Below, one piece after another: positions 41,624 to 43,065 of a DNA stretch of 43,065 nt (position 1 is the first letter of the stretch; each line of letters begins with the position of its first letter). The notes beneath the pieces are model-generated. The model made no database searches, was not told the origin of the DNA, and saw nothing but the letters and a program-made list of their open reading frames with translations. The DNA comes from Acidobacteriota bacterium (GTDB lineage Bacteria > Acidobacteriota > Vicinamibacteria > Vicinamibacterales > Fen-181): positions 1 through 43,065 of the forward strand of contig JANYLG010000085.1 of assembly GCA_025363775.1 (NCBI GenBank), in the 5' to 3' direction. A program made the position numbers and the translations under genes.

Positions 41624-42055
41624 CTACTTGTGTGGCCGGGACCCGCCCAACACCCGATGTTCGTGGTCTCCAGGGGTATTCGCCAAGAGGTACCCGTCGG
41701 AGTTGGGGAGCCAGAGTTCCGACAGGACGAGCTTGCCGTCGACCTTGTCAAAGATCAACTCGGGGTCAGCGTCAGCGTCGTGCCTTCCAAGCCGAGTGAT
41801 CACCGGAAAGATGATCGAGGCCGCTTTTTGGTCCATTGGCTGCAGGACGACTCTGCCTGCCGCCGCCTTGAACTCGTACGCGCCGGCTGGCATCTCTTTC
41901 CCTGCCGCGACGAACGCGAAGTCGATTTTCACGCGCGTGGCACTTTGGGCGTATGCCGTTGTGCCGAACCCAGCGACGCCGATGACGAGCGCGGCAACAA
42001 CAGATCCGATGTGCGATACCCGACGACCTGCGCGAAGTCTCGATTCTGTTTGCAT
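41624..42055 (-). CDS. Small secreted protein, tandem copy A
   Basis: A 143-residue protein with a signal peptide (GSVVAALVIGVAGFGTTAYAQ). The mature domain starts VKIDFAFVAAGKEMPAGAYEF and ends GDHEHRVLGGSRPHK; in between FPVITRLGRHDADADPEL and LVLSELWLPNSDGYLLANTP are conserved with copy B. The FAFVAAGKEMPAGAYE element is familiar from small periplasmic proteins of acidobacteria whose function I do not know. ATG 42055 follows GAAGGAAGG. The gene, its terminator-like hairpin and its ribosome site are all duplicated at 42202-42690. Confidence 0.85.
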   Translation of the reverse strand: MQTESRLRAGRRVSHIGSVVAALVIGVAGFGTTAYAQSATRVKIDFAFVAAGKEMPAGAYEFKAAAGRVVLQPMDQKAASIIFPVITRLGRHDADADPELIFDKVDGKLVLSELWLPNSDGYLLANTPGDHEHRVLGGSRPHK

Positions 42056-42201
42056 GCAAAACCTTCCTTCGGGAGGCTCTTCTCGAGCACAAAGACCTGA
42101 ACGATTCCATACACCGATACCGATGCGCCATGCCTCGCCGATTCAGCGCGGTCACTCCACCGGAGCCACAGGCCAGATGACGGGAGATCTGGCAAATGGA
42201 C

Positions 42202-42228
42202 CGGGGGCCACCGTAGAGGCGGCCCCCG
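42202..42228 (-). terminator. Hairpin after duplicated gene, copy B
   Basis: CGGGGGCC/GGCCCCCG with an 11-base loop, 22 bases after the stop codon at 42251; the counterpart of 41572-41598. Confidence 0.5.
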
Positions 42229-42250
42229 ACGTCTGGCGCACGGGCCGGCC

Positions 42251-42682
42251 CTACCTGTGTGGCCGGGAACCGCCCAAGACCCGATGCTCGTGGTCTCCAG
42301 GGGTGTTCGCCAAGAGATACCCGTCGGAGTTGGGGATCCAGAGTTCCGACAGGACGAGCTTGCCGTCGACCTTGTCAAAGACCAACTCAGGGTCGGCGTC
42401 AGCGTCGTGCCTTCCAAGCCGAGTGATCACCGGAAACATGGTCGAGGTCGGCTTTCCGTCCTTTGACCGCAGGACGACTCTGTCTGACTCCACCGCCAAC
42501 TCGTACGCTCCGGCCGGCATCTCTTTCCCTGCCGCGACGAACGCGAAGTCGATATTCATGCGCGCGGTCTTCTGGGCGTATGCCGTTGTGCCGAACCCTA
42601 CGACGCCGATGACGAGCGCGGTCACAACAAAGCCGATGTGCAACAACCGACGACCTGCGCGAATTCTCGATTCTATTTGCAT
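42251..42682 (-). CDS. Small secreted protein, tandem copy B
   Basis: A 143-residue paralogue of copy A, the same length, with no gaps between the two. The signal peptide and the C-terminal 60 residues are nearly identical (FPVITRLGRHDADADPEL; LPNSDGYLLANTPGDHEHR with Ile for Leu). The stretch around residues 60-80 differs most (ELAVESDRVVLRSKDGKPTS here, EFKAAAGRVVLQPMDQKAAS in A), so this surface may be what diverged after duplication. ATG 42682 follows GAAGGAAGG. It is transcribed first, toward copy A. Confidence 0.85.
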   Translation of the reverse strand: MQIESRIRAGRRLLHIGFVVTALVIGVVGFGTTAYAQKTARMNIDFAFVAAGKEMPAGAYELAVESDRVVLRSKDGKPTSTMFPVITRLGRHDADADPELVFDKVDGKLVLSELWIPNSDGYLLANTPGDHEHRVLGGSRPHR

Positions 42683-43065
42683 GCAAACCTTCCTTCGGAG
42701 GCTTTTCCCGGAGCGGTAATGACGGGCACCCTCTTGACAGACAACGGCAAGATGCCGCGGGTGCAGCCGACAATTCATTGTGGTCAAGGTCCTAGATGAA
42801 GTCACGAATGCAAAATCATGCCCAGATCCGATCGAGCACAAAAAACCTGAGCTATTCTCGTTGGGTGGTTCGTGACAAGCGATCTGCACCGCATGGAATC
42901 GATGCAGCGCTGATCGATTTCATACACCGATGGGCCATGCCTCGCCGATTCAGGCAGGGACTGCTTTCCCCCTGGCGAACGAACGTCAGGGTTTCGCCGT
43001 CTATCAACGAAGAGCCGTTCGAGATAAACGCCTGACTGCGCGTGCCAACGTCCTGCATGGAGGTC
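42683..43065. other. Upstream region of copy B up to the window edge
   Basis: These 383 bases contain no convincing gene. They hold the long leader of copy B with a possible minus-strand sigma-54-like element (TGGGCATGATTTTGC at 42810-42824, one mismatch) and the upstream block shared with unit A at 42921-42952. Confidence 0.4.

Larger units (their letters stand above)
41572..42145. repeat. Tandem duplication unit A
   Basis: Contains hairpin, gene, ribosome site and an upstream block CATACACCGAT...GCCATGCCTCGCCGATTCA (42108-42145). All elements recur in unit B in the same order. Confidence 0.8.
42202..42952. repeat. Tandem duplication unit B
   Basis: Same elements as unit A, with the upstream block at 42921-42952. 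The distance from gene start to this block is about 240 bases here but only about 52 in unit A, so A has lost, or B has gained, roughly 190 bases of leader. Confidence 0.8.

Noticed and set aside
42796-43058. Small open frames at the right edge
   Set aside because: Neither strand gives a ribosome site or recognisable protein, and part of the DNA is the upstream block shared with the duplication unit A.

Overview
The window looks like a chromosomal segment of a high-GC, Gram-negative, aerobic bacterium, most likely an acidobacterium of the Vicinamibacteria type. This is inferred from gene content (LptD/MacB-style secretion genes are absent, but there are outer-membrane barrels, PEP-CTERM protein, PPK2, secreted M16 peptidase, heme A synthase, many PIN toxins), not from a marker gene. 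No rRNA, tRNA, CRISPR array, integrase or complete transposon was seen.

Layout. 1-2.1 kb: three toxin-antitoxin loci (one cut by the left edge), each with its own palindromic operator. 2.1-5.4 kb (minus strand): a signalling operon of a degenerate GGDEF protein, two PilZ proteins and a PspF-like sigma-54 activator, preceded by a good sigma-54 promoter. 5.7-8.7 kb: a MacB/Lol-type ABC exporter (ATPase plus two permeases). 8.8-12.4 kb (minus): a DsbI-like DsbB/beta-propeller fusion with a 55-residue Dba-like partner, heme A synthase and an alpha/beta hydrolase. 12.5-15.3 kb: PPK2, an unknown protein with an internal duplication, an EF-P family factor with an EfpL-like Arg loop, and a secreted cupredoxin. 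15.6-21.7 kb: an eight-gene type II fatty-acid-synthase-like operon (enoyl reductase, KAS III, FabA, FabZ-like, KAS I/II, ACP, acyltransferase, phosphopantetheinyl transferase). 21.7-27.2 kb: 2-oxoglutarate dehydrogenase E1 and a large M16 peptidase. 27.3-29.7 kb: an RRM RNA-binding protein with a long structured leader, then a di-iron metallo-beta-lactamase-fold protein paired with a DapB-like protein that lacks the catalytic His pair. 29.9-32.1 kb: a fourth toxin-antitoxin pair and a secreted amidohydrolase. 32.3-39.5 kb: a copper/redox region: barrel protein, cupredoxin, sensor kinase and NtrC-type regulator in one operon, followed by a sigma-54 promoter reading into a stand-alone CuA protein, a cytochrome c lipoprotein and a DUF5777-like barrel. 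39.6-43.1 kb: a fifth toxin-antitoxin pair, a PEP-CTERM surface protein and a tandem duplication of a small secreted protein.

How parts may work together. The kinase-regulator pair probably senses something in the periplasm and turns on the adjacent CuA-cytochrome-barrel genes through sigma-54. The fatty-acid operon carries its own carrier protein and activating enzyme, so it may build a dedicated acyl chain and hand it to its own acyltransferase. The GGDEF-like/PilZ/activator operon is probably a c-di-GMP-linked regulatory unit that controls its own transcription. Short palindromic repeats of REP type occur at gene borders (5634, 10255, 10495 and 27957).

All functions come from reading motifs in the translated sequence; no database search was possible.
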